This document shows, piece after piece, positions 1-12,612 of a stretch of 64,000 nt of DNA. The notes under the pieces were generated by a model. That model searched no databases. It was given only the letters and a program-made list of their open reading frames with translations, and had not been told where the DNA came from. The position numbers and the translations under genes were made by a program. The stretch's first letter is position 1, and each line of letters begins with the position of its first letter. Source of the stretch: Owenia fusiformis (taxonomy: Eukaryota; Annelida; Polychaeta; Sabellida; Oweniidae); NCBI GenBank assembly GCA_903813345.2, contig CAIIXF020000009.1, forward strand, positions 12,582,030 through 12,646,029, written 5' to 3'.

Positions 1-3000
1 TGTATACTTGTTTATAAAATTGATAAAATGACATATTCTAGACAAGGATAGGCATTTGCCATAATAAACTATGAGGGATAATGACTCATAAACTTACACA
101 ATGGAGATTTGGGGTAGTAATATGGAACATACGTCATATGGAAACTGTAACCTTATAAGATCTTGTCCAGTATTTCAGTCATACCTGATTATAAAGGACC
201 ATTGATGTTACAGCATCAGGGCATATTACATATAATATTCAATCATGACCATCATTTCTACTGTGCCAAAATAATTCAACCAATTTTAAAATGCAATACG
301 AGAACAAGATTTCTTATTTTAGGTTATATTCATATGTCTAATAATATTTGATATTAAACTATTAACTTTTATTGTTTTTATACACTAAACAGATTTGTTA
401 AGATATTATTTTAAGTTTTAACATAACAAACCACTTTCCAGGTCGAAGGAATCACTAAAGGTACAGCATTTCAGAAATGTGTAAATTGTTTATATTTCAT
501 TATTTTGTGAAATACTAAAAGGAGTTTTACCCGTTCCTTGTTGACCATGAGTCAATGAATGCATTATGTAATATCTGCAAAATGATGCACTATGCAATTC
601 ATACATGGAATAATTTATTTTGCCATATTGGAATCAAGTATTTTCGTTAATCCATTGGATAGATCATGCATTACCTGATGTTGATAATAGAATCAGTTAG
701 TCAATTCTAAGACACCATTTATCCGAGAAAATCTTAGTTATGTATTAAGGCAGGGCATTACATTTCACATATCGTTTATTCATGTTTACTACATCTATGG
801 TTCCAATGTCATTTAAGCCTGATTTGGTGCAAATGTCAAAGCATAACATCAACTCTAAAGTAGTTTAATTCAATGAAAATTAAAAATATCAAAATCGACA
901 ATTACTGTCCGCCATCTTAGATGCGAAGGTTACGGCCGTTACCTTCACTTGGTACTGATCAGTGTTGGTCCATTACTTTTCAATTGCATAAAATGGCTCT
1001 AACCCTGACAAATATATTAATCAATTTTAACTCATAGCTCTTGATCAATGAAACTATTTATATTCTAGCTTCAAGTCAATGAATACGACTTTGACAAGCT
1101 AAAAAGACTAAGGACCTCTAGGACTTAAAAGTTAATTTGACCATTAATGACCTATGATAGGGAAGGGTCATGATAACACTTATATAAAATATTTAAAGTA
1201 TCTAATAATGATAATGAACATACTACAATGTTACACAATGTTAGTAGATGCTAATTTAATGTCAATTGTTGTTAGTGTAATAAGTATTTTTCATTTAATG
1301 CTGCAACAATTACACAAGTACCAAAAAGTGCCACGCCCACTTTTCCCTAAAAGCAGTTGTGTGTGACTACATTTGATAAATATTATTAATTTATGAGATC
1401 ATTATATCAAGTTTTTAGTGCTTTAGTGTGAATACATACATATTAATTCAACTTTTGACAAAGTTGCAGCCACAAAATCCAAACAGATTTGCAAATATTT
1501 CACTTTGAGAACTTAAGGACACATTTGGGACGGGGTCAAATTGAGAAGATTGTGAGATATAAATACTGTTTCCATGGTAACCATATAAGTCAGAGATTGG
1601 AAATTTCTGGCACTGACTAACCATGGCATGCCCTACCCACTATAAAACGATGAATATCTGATATGCATTAGTATTATTTTTATTGGGTGGTATTAAAGTA
1701 CCCCCAAGGTTTTGTTGGGGTAGGGGTATAAATTGGCCTGAGGGCCTTCTGCCACCCCTACACAAAGTCCAACTACCCAGAAAGTGTCTATTATAATCAT
1801 ACAAATTGTTTGAAATATGTTGGAATGTGTGACCTTCCATGAAAAGCGAGATCCATTTCTAGAGCACTTCTACAGAATAGTCCGCAGTCAAGCTGAGTGC
1901 ACATGAAAGAAGCATTCACTTGACACGCAATTGACATACTAATTCAGACTCCGTGACTGTTGGGCAGTTAGGTAAGCATCGTTCGTCCTATACTCTGTGA
2001 TTGTGTGATATTGTCTAAAACCAAACGTGTTCATTCGTAATGCACTGTCAATTAATAATTGTTTGACTTGAATACGCTTTTGGAAAAATTGATCCAATAA
2101 TCTAATGAACTTTTAAAAATCCATTCTCCGTCAGAGCTTATTTGGATAAAACTTTGATTTTCCAAGCAGTCAAGCTTATTCCTTCACCAAAATATCGTGA
2201 ACTGTTTTATATAGTAATGTCTCTATTAGGCTATTACATGCACATATTGAATTGATTTTTATTACTGTGCTCACGTTTCTATGCACTACATGTACATAAC
2301 TAACTTAAAAAATAAAAAGGAGGCGTGTATTTGAAATGTTCTAGTCCCAACACACACTGTTAATGCGTACATTTCGAACAAATAGAAAATATAACCATAG
2401 GCCTTGGAACATGTATAAGATATCAAGTCGAATTCTATTTGATATCTTAGTACATCGGCCATCCACATTTGGTCTTTAACAATTTCGTAATAAGACGTGA
2501 ACTTCAATGCGCGCGCAGATGAATGGCGTCAGATTTGTTTGTTTCTAGTCCATGGTATGAAATCTCTAGGACGTCTAATAAAGGAGCTGGTAGCACACTA
2601 TAGCGCAGCAATATTTGACCTAACATTAACATACCAACATATGTTCCCTAATACTTTTTATTATAACCGTTTAATATACTTCCGGCTTTTAGGCTGAATT
2701 ATGCCTATCACTAACAGAGGTCAAAAAATTACCAAAAAAATAAAGTCTCAATTTTTCACAATTTCGAGTACACAATGCAACAGAAAATAATACAAAATAT
2801 TTATTTTTACATATATGATTTAGGTTTCTGAGCTATAAGTTTGAAGTTCATTTTCTTAACAATACCAAAAAATTATGTAATCAATGTATCAACGTTTTGT
2901 ATTGTTTCTCGGGTATTAATAAGATAATTGCTACAAATGAATCACTTTTATATTAGAATGACAAATGGTTAAATTATGCTAGTTTTCACAAAATGGGTCT

Positions 3001-3731
3001 CAATACGTTTTGAGATATGGATTTTTATTCCGCGGTGAACATTATCAATAAAGGCGGGCCTGTTGCTTTTCCTTGACTAATTAGGACTACAGCTAAAATT
3101 CTATTTCTCGTAGTTAGATATAGCTCAGTTGTTTATAAAACAACCATCAAGACTTAGTCGAATAATTGAGAAAATCGTTATCATTATCTTCCTAAAATTT
3201 GCCTTTTCACTATATTTGATTTGCGAACGAGGCATTTTCTTTGAGTTAAGTCCGCCCTTGATATGAGCAGAAAGTGAAACTAAAGTAATTGAATTATGGT
3301 TGAATATGAATTAAAGCAAAAATTAAACAAAATAGTATATATAAAAAGCTGACTGTACTCGAACCCAGATCCGACGGAAACGAGTCTTAAGTGCTAACCA
3401 TTACACCATATAGAGCCATGACCCTTAGTGATGGCCACCACATAAATATACCTCCACGTCCACTGACATGGTTTCAGACGTGAAGCTTAACAGTAAATTT
3501 TCTTAAACGTGTGCTTGAGCGTGAAATTACGAGTTCTGGTTCATGGTTTGCATTTGTGCGTGTAACTTAACCTCTCTAATGACCTAGAACGACGGAAAGG
3601 AGACACGTGAAATATATTTAGTCCAGTTATAGTATTGCACACATAATCAACAAACAATTCACTGTAACTCAGGATCTGAATGTTGAAGTCTTTTTTTTTA
3701 AATATAGTGAAGAGTTAATTATTTTCTAAAC
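1..3731. other. No gene recognised upstream of the methyltransferase
   Basis: Only short open frames without family resemblance are present. The sequence is AT-rich and resembles intergenic or 5' flanking DNA. A tRNA-like remnant lies near 3.4 kb. No promoter for the gene starting at 3732 could be defined; a T/A-rich tract just before the ATG could also be the end of an intron. Confidence 0.5.
3345..3418 (-). repeat. tRNA-like remnant (SINE head or tRNA pseudogene)
   Basis: On the minus strand there is a box-A-like stretch (TGGTGTAATGGTTAGCAC) followed, at tRNA-like spacing, by a box-B-like GGTTCGAGT. The anticodon stem pairs at only about three positions and the T stem is imperfect, so a functional tRNA is unlikely. 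A SINE head or decayed tRNA copy is the better reading. Confidence 0.4.
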
Positions 3732-4022
3732 ATGAAGGAATCATCGGTGAAGATCCTAGTCCGCGTGTTCACGTTATTATCTATTCTACTAGTCATCCTT
3801 CTATTATACCATCATGGTCAGACATCGAGGATCACTGAGGTGCAAGAGGTCATCGGATTGGAAGATGTGCCCATTCGCGAGGCGCCCGTCGATGAAACTA
3901 TCAATCCATTCGATACATGGTGGAAAAACTACAGAAAGTCTGATGAGTTTGGAGATGTTTTTAAATGGAATCATTATTTTGATATCTATCACAGACATTT
4001 TGCAAGGTTCAGGAACAAGGAG
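3732..4022 (+). CDS. Methyltransferase exon 1
   Basis: Encodes residues 1-97: initiator Met, basic residues, a Leu/Ile/Val-rich anchor, a stem, and the conserved lead-in YHRHFARFRNKE. The donor is GAG|GTAGGC after a complete codon. The ATG is the first in frame and sits directly before the anchor. Confidence 0.85.
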
Positions 4023-7000
4023 GTAGGCTTTGCTTCTAAAATTGATTTTAATGAGAAACCATACATTTTTATCACACCATCGGTGGGATATAGTCGTCAT
4101 ACTGGTCGTGATCGTGGTCGTGATCGTGATAGTGATCGTGGTCGTGATCGTGATCGTCCCGCTTTTTGTCATCGCCGTTTAAGGAAAACTGCTCATCAGA
4201 TTTTCTCCAAATTCGCAGAGATGATAGATCATATAAAGTACTAGAGCTGATTAACTTTTGGGTGGCCATCTTGTTTTCTGGCGGCCATTTTGAAGGTTTT
4301 TCGAAAAATCTTGTCATCGCCATTTCAGGAAAACCGCTCATTGGATTTCCTTCAAATTTACACAAATGATAGAGGATATCAAGTACTAGAGCTGCTTAAC
4401 TTTTGGGCGGCCATCTTGTTTTCTGGCAGCCATTTTGAAGATTTTTCGAAAAATCTTGTCATCGCCATTTCAGAAAATCCGCTCATCGGATTTCCTTCAA
4501 ATTTACACACATGATAGAGGATATCAAGTACTAGAGCTGATTAACTTTTGGGCGGCCATCTTGTTTTCTGGTGGCCATTCTTGTCATCGCCATTTCAGGA
4601 AAACCGCTAACCGCTCATCGGATTTCCTTCAAATTTACACAAATGATAGAGGATATCAAATACTAGAGCTAATTAACTTTTGGGCGGCCATCTTGTTTTC
4701 TTGTTCTTGAAATTTGTAAACATAATAGGAGAACAGTTTTCCTGGTTCATAGTGTCTGCCTATTTGACGGTGTGATCTCGTTCACGTCCTGTGCCTTGTT
4801 TTCTTTAAAAAGGACAGAAACAAAATACCTGGACACACCAGGGACATATACTGCAGTAAAAGTTGGCTGAACATTTTGAAACTGGTTCACCTATGGTAGA
4901 GCAGAACGAATTTGTTATCATTTTAAAGCAAAGGGGTGGCATATGGAATAAATTGTAGTATAAAATATAAATGTGTTACAAGAAGAGGTGTTAATTGCAC
5001 TTAAATTACACTCCCCTCCATAGTTTGGCAACCTTAGCTCCCCCATTGAACTACGTGTAAAAGCCTCTTTACGTTTGAATTTTTATTTACTTAACCGGCA
5101 ATGAAATAACTTATAATATTGATGAATATTGAAAGTTGATGATAAATTTTTGAAAATCGTCATTCACATGTAATCCAATGGGAAATGGAAGGTTCGGGGC
5201 AAATCAGAATATCTTTTCAGTAAACGATTCAGCAAAAAATAGTTTTATATAGAAAATTGAATTGTCTAACTGTTTTGTTCACTAAGGGTTTAGTTTATTT
5301 GATGAATACTAAAGTTACAGCGCTTCAAAGTCATTTTTAAAAATCATTTTTCGCCTCCTGTGTTATTTCAATCGGAGAGGTTTTTTGAAAAACAATTTTG
5401 ACTTTAAAGCCCTATAACAATTGTTGAACCTGAAGAAACATATCAATTTTTGGTTAAATAAAGTTAGCAAATACAATTGCCTGCCTAACTCGTATTCTTT
5501 GCAAGGACTCGGATGGATGGATTTCTGTCATATGACTTGCGGCAAACCCACCATTTCCCATTGGTTAACATGGGAATGTCGATTTTAAAAAAATTCATCA
5601 AATTTATCATCAATTTTCGACTTATTGTAATTGAGAAAAAAATTGAGAAAATTTGGAGGTATTGGAAGTAAAGTCAAATTACGTTTCCATCATGGTATAA
5701 CTATTTTCATCACAGGTTAAGTAAAGAAAAATTCAAAGGTAAAGAGGCTTTAACACATAGTTCAATGGGGGAGCTAAGGTTGCCAAACTTATGGAAGGGA
5801 GTGTACATAACCCTAATTTAAGTAGAATTTACAATGTAGATTTATAGGGGTCAAATGATTCATAAATTATGTTTAAATCAATCGGCTTCGCCCCCGAATT
5901 TAGGTTATCGGTATCAAGTCTGGGGAATTATCACCATAGTGATTTGTGGAAAGGTTAAGACCTCTAGACTAAGAAAATATGTGATAGCATTGTAACCAGA
6001 AGAAGTGAGTAGCTCCCACAATTATATCATATTCTATCGTATTCGGGGATGAAACGATGAAAACATCAGTTTACTCAAATTTCATCACCCTTTAACTGTC
6101 ACGCTTAATTTGGTACACATCCTGTGGTAAACAAGCATTCAATTGCGCAATTCTGATGAAGGACAAAATAGCAATAGTAACACCCCAGTCGCATTTCCTA
6201 TGGCGACCGTGCGGTCCGCTAACCGCATGGCGAGTTCTTGAATTTCTGTTGGTTAACGTTATTTCATCTTTTATTTTATCTACATCAGTACAATTTATAA
6301 ATGTTGTTTGTAGTGATAGGATATAGTATCGAATAAAAAGTGCAAGTGAAATATAAGTTGCTGTGGTATCAGTGATCGACCCTACACAAACAGTATACGT
6401 ATTATGTTGTGTCTACAGCAAATATATGGCTAAAAACTGACAGAAAAACTGTTTCCAGAGGTACGTTACCCATCAAACCCTATAGCGGACGCAAATCAAC
6501 GGCAAACCCGACGTGCCACCGTTGATCCTTTCTGGCAACAGTCTGTTGATCTCTACGGGGACCGCAGAAATTAACTGGAGAGGTTAAGCTACCGTATAAA
6601 ATCCAAAACGCAACTTAAACGTATCAATCGCCCCTATACAAATACATGTAGAGTTCACACATAAATAGCCGTTCAGCTCTAGTGTTTGTTTAGACTACAC
6701 CATAGCTTGTAATGATTACATAGTATGCCATTGATGAAGTTCAATAGCTGGTTTTCTAATACATATTTTAAACGAGCTCGTTTCGTAAGATTATTGGAGT
6801 TAAATCATGCGTAACATACATCATCTTCTTCAGAAAGAATTATACTCTGCATCGAAATCAAAATTGCAAGGATAGTATTCAACAGACATGAGTATAATGA
6901 TTCCCGTTGATAGCAACGTGAAATTTAAAATCTCCCGTTCTAAACACGCAACTTTGAAGTTGAACGGGTATCTGAAGTACACTAAAGCGATACAATCCTA

Positions 7001-10000
7001 TGTTGATTCAATGTACTTTGCGTTTACGTATACGTTTTGAAAAACCGTATTGGAGAGGTTAAGCTAACGATGTTTTTCACAACGTAACCGTGAACGCAAA
7101 GTTCAAAAATTAACAAAGGAATGTATCGAGCGCTCATAGTTTTATGCGCGCTTAGTCTACTTCAGATACTCTTTCAGCTTCAGAGTTTCGGGTTTAGAAC
7201 GGGAGATTTGAATATTTGACGTTGGGTCAACGGGAACCATTTAACTCGTGTCTATTGAACACTATGGTGTCAATTTTGATTTCGATGCACAGTTGAATTC
7301 TTGCTGAACACGATGATGTATGTCATGCATGATTTAGCGCCAAAAATCTTACGAAACGAGCTCGTTTAAAATATGTATTAGAAAACCAGCTATAAAACCG
7401 CATCAATGATATACTATAGAATCATTACACGCTATGGTGTAGTCTAAACAAACACTGGATTTGAACGGCTATTTATATGAGAAGGCTACATGAATTTGTA
7501 TATGGTCGAGTGATACGTACAGGTTCAGTTTCGATTATATATGCAAAGCTTAACCTCTCCATTTGCTTAACCTCTCCACTAATATTATAACTCCGAGCTA
7601 TAATTTCTACGGCTACCCTGCGGTCTGTAAAAAACACAAGGAGACCGCAAGGCGAGCGTAGTTTTTCTACGCTCGCCGTAGAAATTCACTGATTTAATTG
7701 ATCTGCGGTCGACGCACGGCCGCCGTACGACAAATGTAACTGGGGTGTAAACATTTCTGGCTTTATTTTATCACTAGACACATGCTTGATCTATACGACA
7801 TATGTAAGTAGGCCTACGAGTGACACAATTTATCTGTACTCCATGCAATGGATATATCATTGCGGGTAACTTTAACTTCTGTTTGGTGTCCAACAACGCT
7901 AAGAGTAAAAGCCATTGAAAACGGCGCCGGAGTATCATACTCCAAAATGTACCATTTCTTTTATTTCTTTTTATGGTACAAGAATAGTGACACGATAATG
8001 TTTACATATTTTTTCAGCATAACTCTGAAGTTTGATGTATTGGGTATTTTTAATATTTTTTAATATAATCAAAAATTATGTTTAAATTTATTGTCCGCTG
8101 TGACGGAGCAGTTTTAACTGTGAATTACGTTAAGAATTTAAGATTCAAATTATATCTTTTAAAACTACCCTTAGAGGAGAGAATGTCTCAAATCACTTTC
8201 CTAAATTATGACAAGTAGTCTGGGAGATCTGGGGTAATGTAAATCTAAGATTTAAAAACGACCAATCTTTTAGCATTTTTCGGAGGTTTGTACTGAAATC
8301 AACATATATCAACATGGCGTGAAGTCAACATACAGGGTGACCCAAAAAAATGCAACCCTCCACTTCTTCAATATCTTTATAAATGGAGGTAAATTGCTCT
8401 GAGATTTGGCACACAAGGACTTCATTCAATGTGGGATCCTCTGGCAAAGTTTTAATAATCACAGTCTTATATTGATAGAGTTATGGCTGTTTCAAAATAT
8501 GCTCAAGATGTCGTCAATTTTGCTGAAAACAAACTTGCAATGTTCAAGGAAAACTGTTCATAACATGGATGCATTCTACCCCATGGGTATGGCTCATATT
8601 TTTGCAGCCATTGCTTGTTGGAGTTCTGCAATTGCGGTAGGGTTATTTTCATACACATTATCCTTTAAATAACCCCATATATAGAAGTTAGGTGCATTGA
8701 GATCAAGACTGTGGGATGACCATGGGTTCTCCGTCCTAGGAGAGATAATTTTCTCATAGAAATGACTAGTGAGCCAGGCTATGCTATCATTAGAAGTGTG
8801 AGGAGTAGCTCCATCCTTCTAGAACCACTGTTCTTGTCTATTGAAGCCTCTGTGTCACTCTAGAACTGCCTAGAACTTCCTGGGAACGCCAATATTGCGC
8901 TGTGTGTTAACAGTAACAGTGTTGCCATTATCAACCTCAAACCAGAAAAGGGGCTGATGATTTCATGTTTGGAAAAAAGCTGTGCATTTAACAGAATGAA
9001 GGGGCCTTTGAAGCACTTCATCTGGAATTTGTGATCCCAGAACACATTATTTTTTGAGTTTACATGTTCGTAAAGAAGGGAATGTGATTCTTCCGAAAAC
9101 CTAACATTGAAAATGGACGACATTTGGAGCATATTTTGGAATGACCATAACTCTATCAATTTAAGACTATGAATACTGAAACTTTGCCAGAGATCCCACA
9201 TTGAATGAAGTCCTTGCCAGTGTGTGCCAAATTTCAGAGCAATTAACCGCCATTTAAGAAAAATATTGAAGAAATGGAGGGTTGCATTTTTTTGGGGTCA
9301 CCCTGACGCCTTGGAATGTCACGTGTAGTGTAAATAGGGCTATTATGATTTTTTTTTGAAATAGCGTGCAGACATCCTGCATTCCGACAGATGTATAACC
9401 TTTTACCACATAATATTACGGAATATTACTATATGTAAGATGATCCCAATACAGATTTAATTTATTCATGCCTCGCCGTTTTGCTAAGTCTAAAAATATA
9501 AAGTAGCATCATTGATATATGCCCTTGAGACAGTGAATTCCACTTGTGAACAGTTCTGGGACTGAATAGATGTAGGGTTCATGGAAGACCAATTCTGTAA
9601 GTTGTCCCCGTACGTGGTAGTCGCAGATGGGGCTACCGAATGACCAGAAAGCATCATCAGTTCGGGGAGGATGAATCTTGTAAACTATAAAATTGGAACA
9701 TAGAGTATTTAGTAACAGAATGTCAATAAAGATTGAACAATTTGCATATAAGATAGGTCTAAATGTTGGATTATAATTTCCAATGATACAAATGTTGTTT
9801 AGAAATCAATACATGTATATCGGTTTAAAATATACTTTGTGCTCATTGTGAAATGTTGCAATAATAAAAAATATGATTTGATATGAATTTTATATCACCT
9901 ATAATATCACCTATAAAATCAACGGGGAAATTCCCGGAAAAAATCCCCGGGGATAAAATTGGCTTATATTAAGGTTGGTTTTCAGCCTAAGGACACCCCT

Positions 10001-11444
10001 GGTTGGCATCGGGTGATCTGGGAGCCAGGATTAGTGGGATGAATCTAGGCACATTATCCTTTAAATATTTTAGATTCTTGTAGAACCTATGGCTTGGAGA
10101 CTCATCTTGTTTGAAAATGTAATAATTTGAAAATGAGCTCATATCATGGTGGTGCAAAAACAACAGAATTGGATAATCCGATGCCAACGTCTAAGACTAC
10201 CACATATTGGGAGAACTAACAGAATTGGTGAACCATAAACCCCTTAGGTCTATCCAATCCTTCATTAAGGGTAGCATTGTTGAAAAGTGGAATTCATTTC
10301 TCAACAGCATATCAATGATGCTATTTACCAGTTTAGGCCAAGATGATGTCTTCAGTTGATGAAAATGGTGGACATATTGAACGTCCGTTTATGTAAAAAT
10401 AAAGTTGTCAAAAGAACTTAGTTCTTGCAAATTTTGATAAAAACCTTTTGAAACAAAAATTATGTCATTATGGACGTTAGTTAACAAACATTGCAAAACA
10501 GTGAACTTATGATATACCAAATTAAAGATCATTGAATTCCCTGTTCACTGGTATATAGTATGACATTCTTTCATCAAGAAAATCAATATTTATTTTTGTC
10601 CCATTTTGTGTCCCATTTTTTGGACCACCCTGTATATATCTTCATAGGTATAACTTAAAGACATCACTTCAATTTAGTATCTCTATATAGAAAGGCATTA
10701 AATCAGTGAAGGATTTCTTCATAGTCAGGCATAATTTTCAATGTAACATCTCTTTAGACTGCCACCGCTTCAATAGTATGAAACAAAGCTCCTTCAGGGC
10801 ATTTAATTATAAAAAATAAAGAAATATAGAAATAATATGTCGAGGTATCATGTGAGCAATGATATTCAATGCACCAGGCTTACAATTTTCTTACTTTGCA
10901 GATGACTATGCTGGAGATAGGAGTGCGAAATGGCGGCTCTTTGAAGATGTGGCGAGATTACTTCGGTCCTGGTCTACAAATCTATGGTCTAGATATTAAA
11001 CCCAACACTAAACGATTTGAAAATAAATTAGAGCGAGTCAAGATCCTAATTGGAGATCAGGGAAATGCAACATTTTGGACTGAAGCACTGAAAACGTTGC
11101 CCAAGTTTGACATTGTTATTGATGATGGGGGGCACACAATGAAACAATTAAAGGTAACTTTTGACCATCTGTATGACCATGTGAAACCAGATGGTGGGAT
11201 ATATCTCGTGGAAGATCTTCATACTGCTTACTGGAGAGGCTTCAAAGGAGGGTACAAAAGGCAAGGAACTTTTATAGAATACACTAAAGATCTTATTGAC
11301 CAGCTGAATGCAGATCACAGTAAAGATGAAAACCTAAAAGTGACAAAGTTTACAAGAAGCACACAAAGTATGCATGTGTATGACAGTATAGTCGTATTTG
11401 AGAAGTCACCACACCCTAAATATTACCAAATAATGTCACAGTAA
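3732..11444 (+). CDS. Type II membrane, MycE-like class I SAM-dependent methyltransferase (2 exons, spliced 277 aa)
   Basis: Join 3732-4022 and 10902-11444, both in phase 0. The protein has a short cytoplasmic start, one hydrophobic segment (about residues 9-26, signal anchor) and a lumenal class I methyltransferase domain. Motif I is MLEIGVRNGG (100-109) and the acidic ribose-binding residue is D128 in YGLDIKP. DDGGH (171-175) and VEDLH (200-204) match the Asp/His and Glu-Asp positions known in the bacterial sugar O-methyltransferase MycE to bind the metal and act as base. A sugar or small-molecule O-methyltransferase of the secretory pathway is therefore inferred; the substrate is unknown. 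The intron (4023-10901) is 6.9 kb and packed with transposons. Reading exon 1 past its donor adds an Arg/Asp-rich tail that is only intronic repeat. The family is clear; the exact role is not. Confidence 0.85.
4083..4715 (+). repeat. Helentron-like interspersed element with internal ~140-bp tandem units
   Basis: Begins with a 'ggtgggatatag' head and a short GTCGTGATCG-type simple repeat. It continues with four imperfect units of about 120-145 bp, each containing 'gaggatatcaagtactagagctg' in whole or part and 'cggccatcttgttttctgg'. The arrangement resembles the better-preserved element at 52045-53373. Its simple repeat creates the spurious Arg/Asp tail on methyltransferase exon 1. The ends are not well defined. 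Confidence 0.55.
5009..5803. mobile_element. Non-autonomous DNA transposon with ~100-bp terminal inverted repeats, TA flanks
   Basis: The left end CACTCCCCTCCATAGTTTGG is mirrored at the right end (reverse complement of CCAAACTTATGGAAGGGAGTG), with TA on both outer sides. The inverted repeats continue through 'gcctctttac' and 'aaatttttctttacttaacc'-like sequence. No transposase is visible. A second, right-truncated copy is at 16051-16756. Confidence 0.75.
6181..7747. mobile_element. Long foldback element (arms ~750 bp), TAA target duplication, Harbinger-like
   Basis: The ends CACCCCAGT and ACTGGGGTG are inverted, with TAA on both sides, which fits the 3-bp TWA duplications of PIF/Harbinger elements. 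Nearly the whole length forms two arms. For example 'aaacgagctcgtttcgtaag' near 6770 is mirrored near 7350, and 'gtttgtttagactacaccat' near 6686 is mirrored near 7440. The arms meet near 7.0 kb. The arms have diverged visibly, so the insertion is not recent. No ORF is retained. Confidence 0.75.
8333..9305 (-). mobile_element. Mariner-like foldback element with transposase remnant
   Basis: The ends CAGGGTGACCCAAAAAAATG and its mirror in 'gcatttttttggggtcaccctg' define inverted arms of more than 200 bp. On the minus strand around 8.60-8.75 kb a frame reads SLDLNAPNFYIWGYLKDNV, the third catalytic-Asp region of mariner/Tc1 transposases (usually SPDL.P.DFFLWGYLK). The rest of the transposase is gone. 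TA is present on the left but AC on the right, so one flank has mutated. Confidence 0.75.
9987..10187 (-). pseudogene. Mariner/Tc1 transposase C-terminal fragment
   Basis: The minus-strand frame contains FKQDESPSHR (second catalytic Asp region, usually QDNAPSH) and DNVPRFIPLILAPRSPDANQ (third region, usually NSPDLNP). No upstream DDE part is seen and the frame ends shortly after. A mariner-type end (caccctgtatata, 10628-10640) lies downstream on the plus strand, so the parent element probably spanned roughly 9.4-10.6 kb. It is a different copy from the one at 8.3-9.3 kb. Confidence 0.7.
10600..10640. repeat. Mariner-type terminal repeat
   Basis: The reverse complement reads ACAGGGTGGTCCAAAAAATG with TA-rich flanks, the usual look of a mariner terminus. 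It probably bounds the transposase remnant at 9987-10187. The partner end was not located with confidence. Confidence 0.5.
10902..11444 (+). CDS. Methyltransferase exon 2 (catalytic domain, stop)
   Basis: The acceptor TACTTTGCAG precedes MTMLEIG. The exon encodes residues 98-277 and ends with TAA. It holds all catalytic motifs. The join FRNKE-MTMLEIGVRNGG keeps frame and matches the usual continuity of this family. Confidence 0.9.
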   Translation: MTMLEIGVRNGGSLKMWRDYFGPGLQIYGLDIKPNTKRFENKLERVKILIGDQGNATFWTEALKTLPKFDIVIDDGGHTMKQLKVTFDHLYDHVKPDGGIYLVEDLHTAYWRGFKGGYKRQGTFIEYTKDLIDQLNADHSKDENLKVTKFTRSTQSMHVYDSIVVFEKSPHPKYYQIMSQ

Positions 11445-11935
11445 ATCACAAAAGATGTCAGAAATGTTGAGAGAGGGCTCAAGCTAGTCTAATATAAAAT
11501 CATTTTTGATCTTGCTTATCTTACTTTTGACTGATTCTCGGCAATTACACAATTAAACATTAAAACAGCAATTTTAATGATGTTATACAAATCATTATTA
11601 CCACCTTGCCGGGCCTGTTCTAGGGCTATTAGTGCTAGTTTAGAAGGCATTTATTTTACTTTATACCATGGTCAGAGCCAGGTATATAATAGCAAATCAC
11701 ATATTTTGGACAGGGACAAATGATAGATGATATCGGGTTCAGAGGGATGATATCAGGGCTGATATTGATATCATCCCGGATAAATTCAAAAAATTGTTTT
11801 TTCCCCCAAAAATTCATTTTTTCAAAAAATATGGTATAAGATCGTTATTCTGGGTTATTCACCTGTCGGGATGATATGGGTGAATATCCCTCGGATGATA
11901 TCGATATTATTAAAAAGGCCTATTTCTATCATGCA

Positions 11936-12612
11936 AAAATAACTGAAATCATGTTTAACTACTACATATTCAGAGTCATAGTGTGTGACACAAATCATCC
12001 AACCAAATCTGGAAAACTTAGAAGGAACTTACAAACAGTTCCTTAATGATGAGGCATATGGGCGTTCGTCCAGTTCTGAATTAAGTGATGGGACTCGGTT
12101 AGTCTTACTGTTATTTAAGTTAATGGCACGATCGTAACAGTAATTATACTGATATGTAAACAGCAAGTGATTTGAAATACTTGCCACATACAACACCCTA
12201 ATGTTGACCGGAATTTTCCCTGGCTGGTGATAAATATTTTCCATAAGAAATAATATGAAAAGTAAGCAGAAACACTGAAATTGAACTGTTGAGGTATTAA
12301 AGGCCTAGCTAGCTCTCCTATGCAAAAATAACTGAAATCATGTTTTAACTATATGTACATTCAGAGTCATAGCGTGACACAAATCATCCAACCAAATCTG
12401 GTACATGCAACTTAACAAACAGTTAGTTCATTAATGATGAGGCATATGGGCGTTCCTCCAGTTCTGAATTAAGTGATGGGACTCGCCTACATGTCGTTTT
12501 ACTGTTGTTTAAGTTAATGGCACGATCATGACAGTAATAAATTGATATGTACATGTAGACAGCAAGTAATATGAAATACTTGGCACATACAACAATAGTT
12601 ATAGTTACCATT
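11936..12612. repeat. Tandem duplication of a ~300-bp segment
   Basis: The segment 11936-12240 ('atgcaaaaataactgaaatc', 'gatgaggcatatgggcgtt', 'ttctgaattaagtgatggg') recurs at about 12322-12612 with scattered differences. The spacing is about 385 bp. The second copy also forms part of the inverted pair with 13.64-13.74 kb. No coding content is recognised. Confidence 0.7.

Noticed and set aside
4023-4244. Extension of methyltransferase exon 1 through an Arg/Asp-rich tail
   Set aside because: Follows a good splice donor and is encoded by the simple-repeat part of an interspersed element; splicing to 10902 restores the conserved domain.
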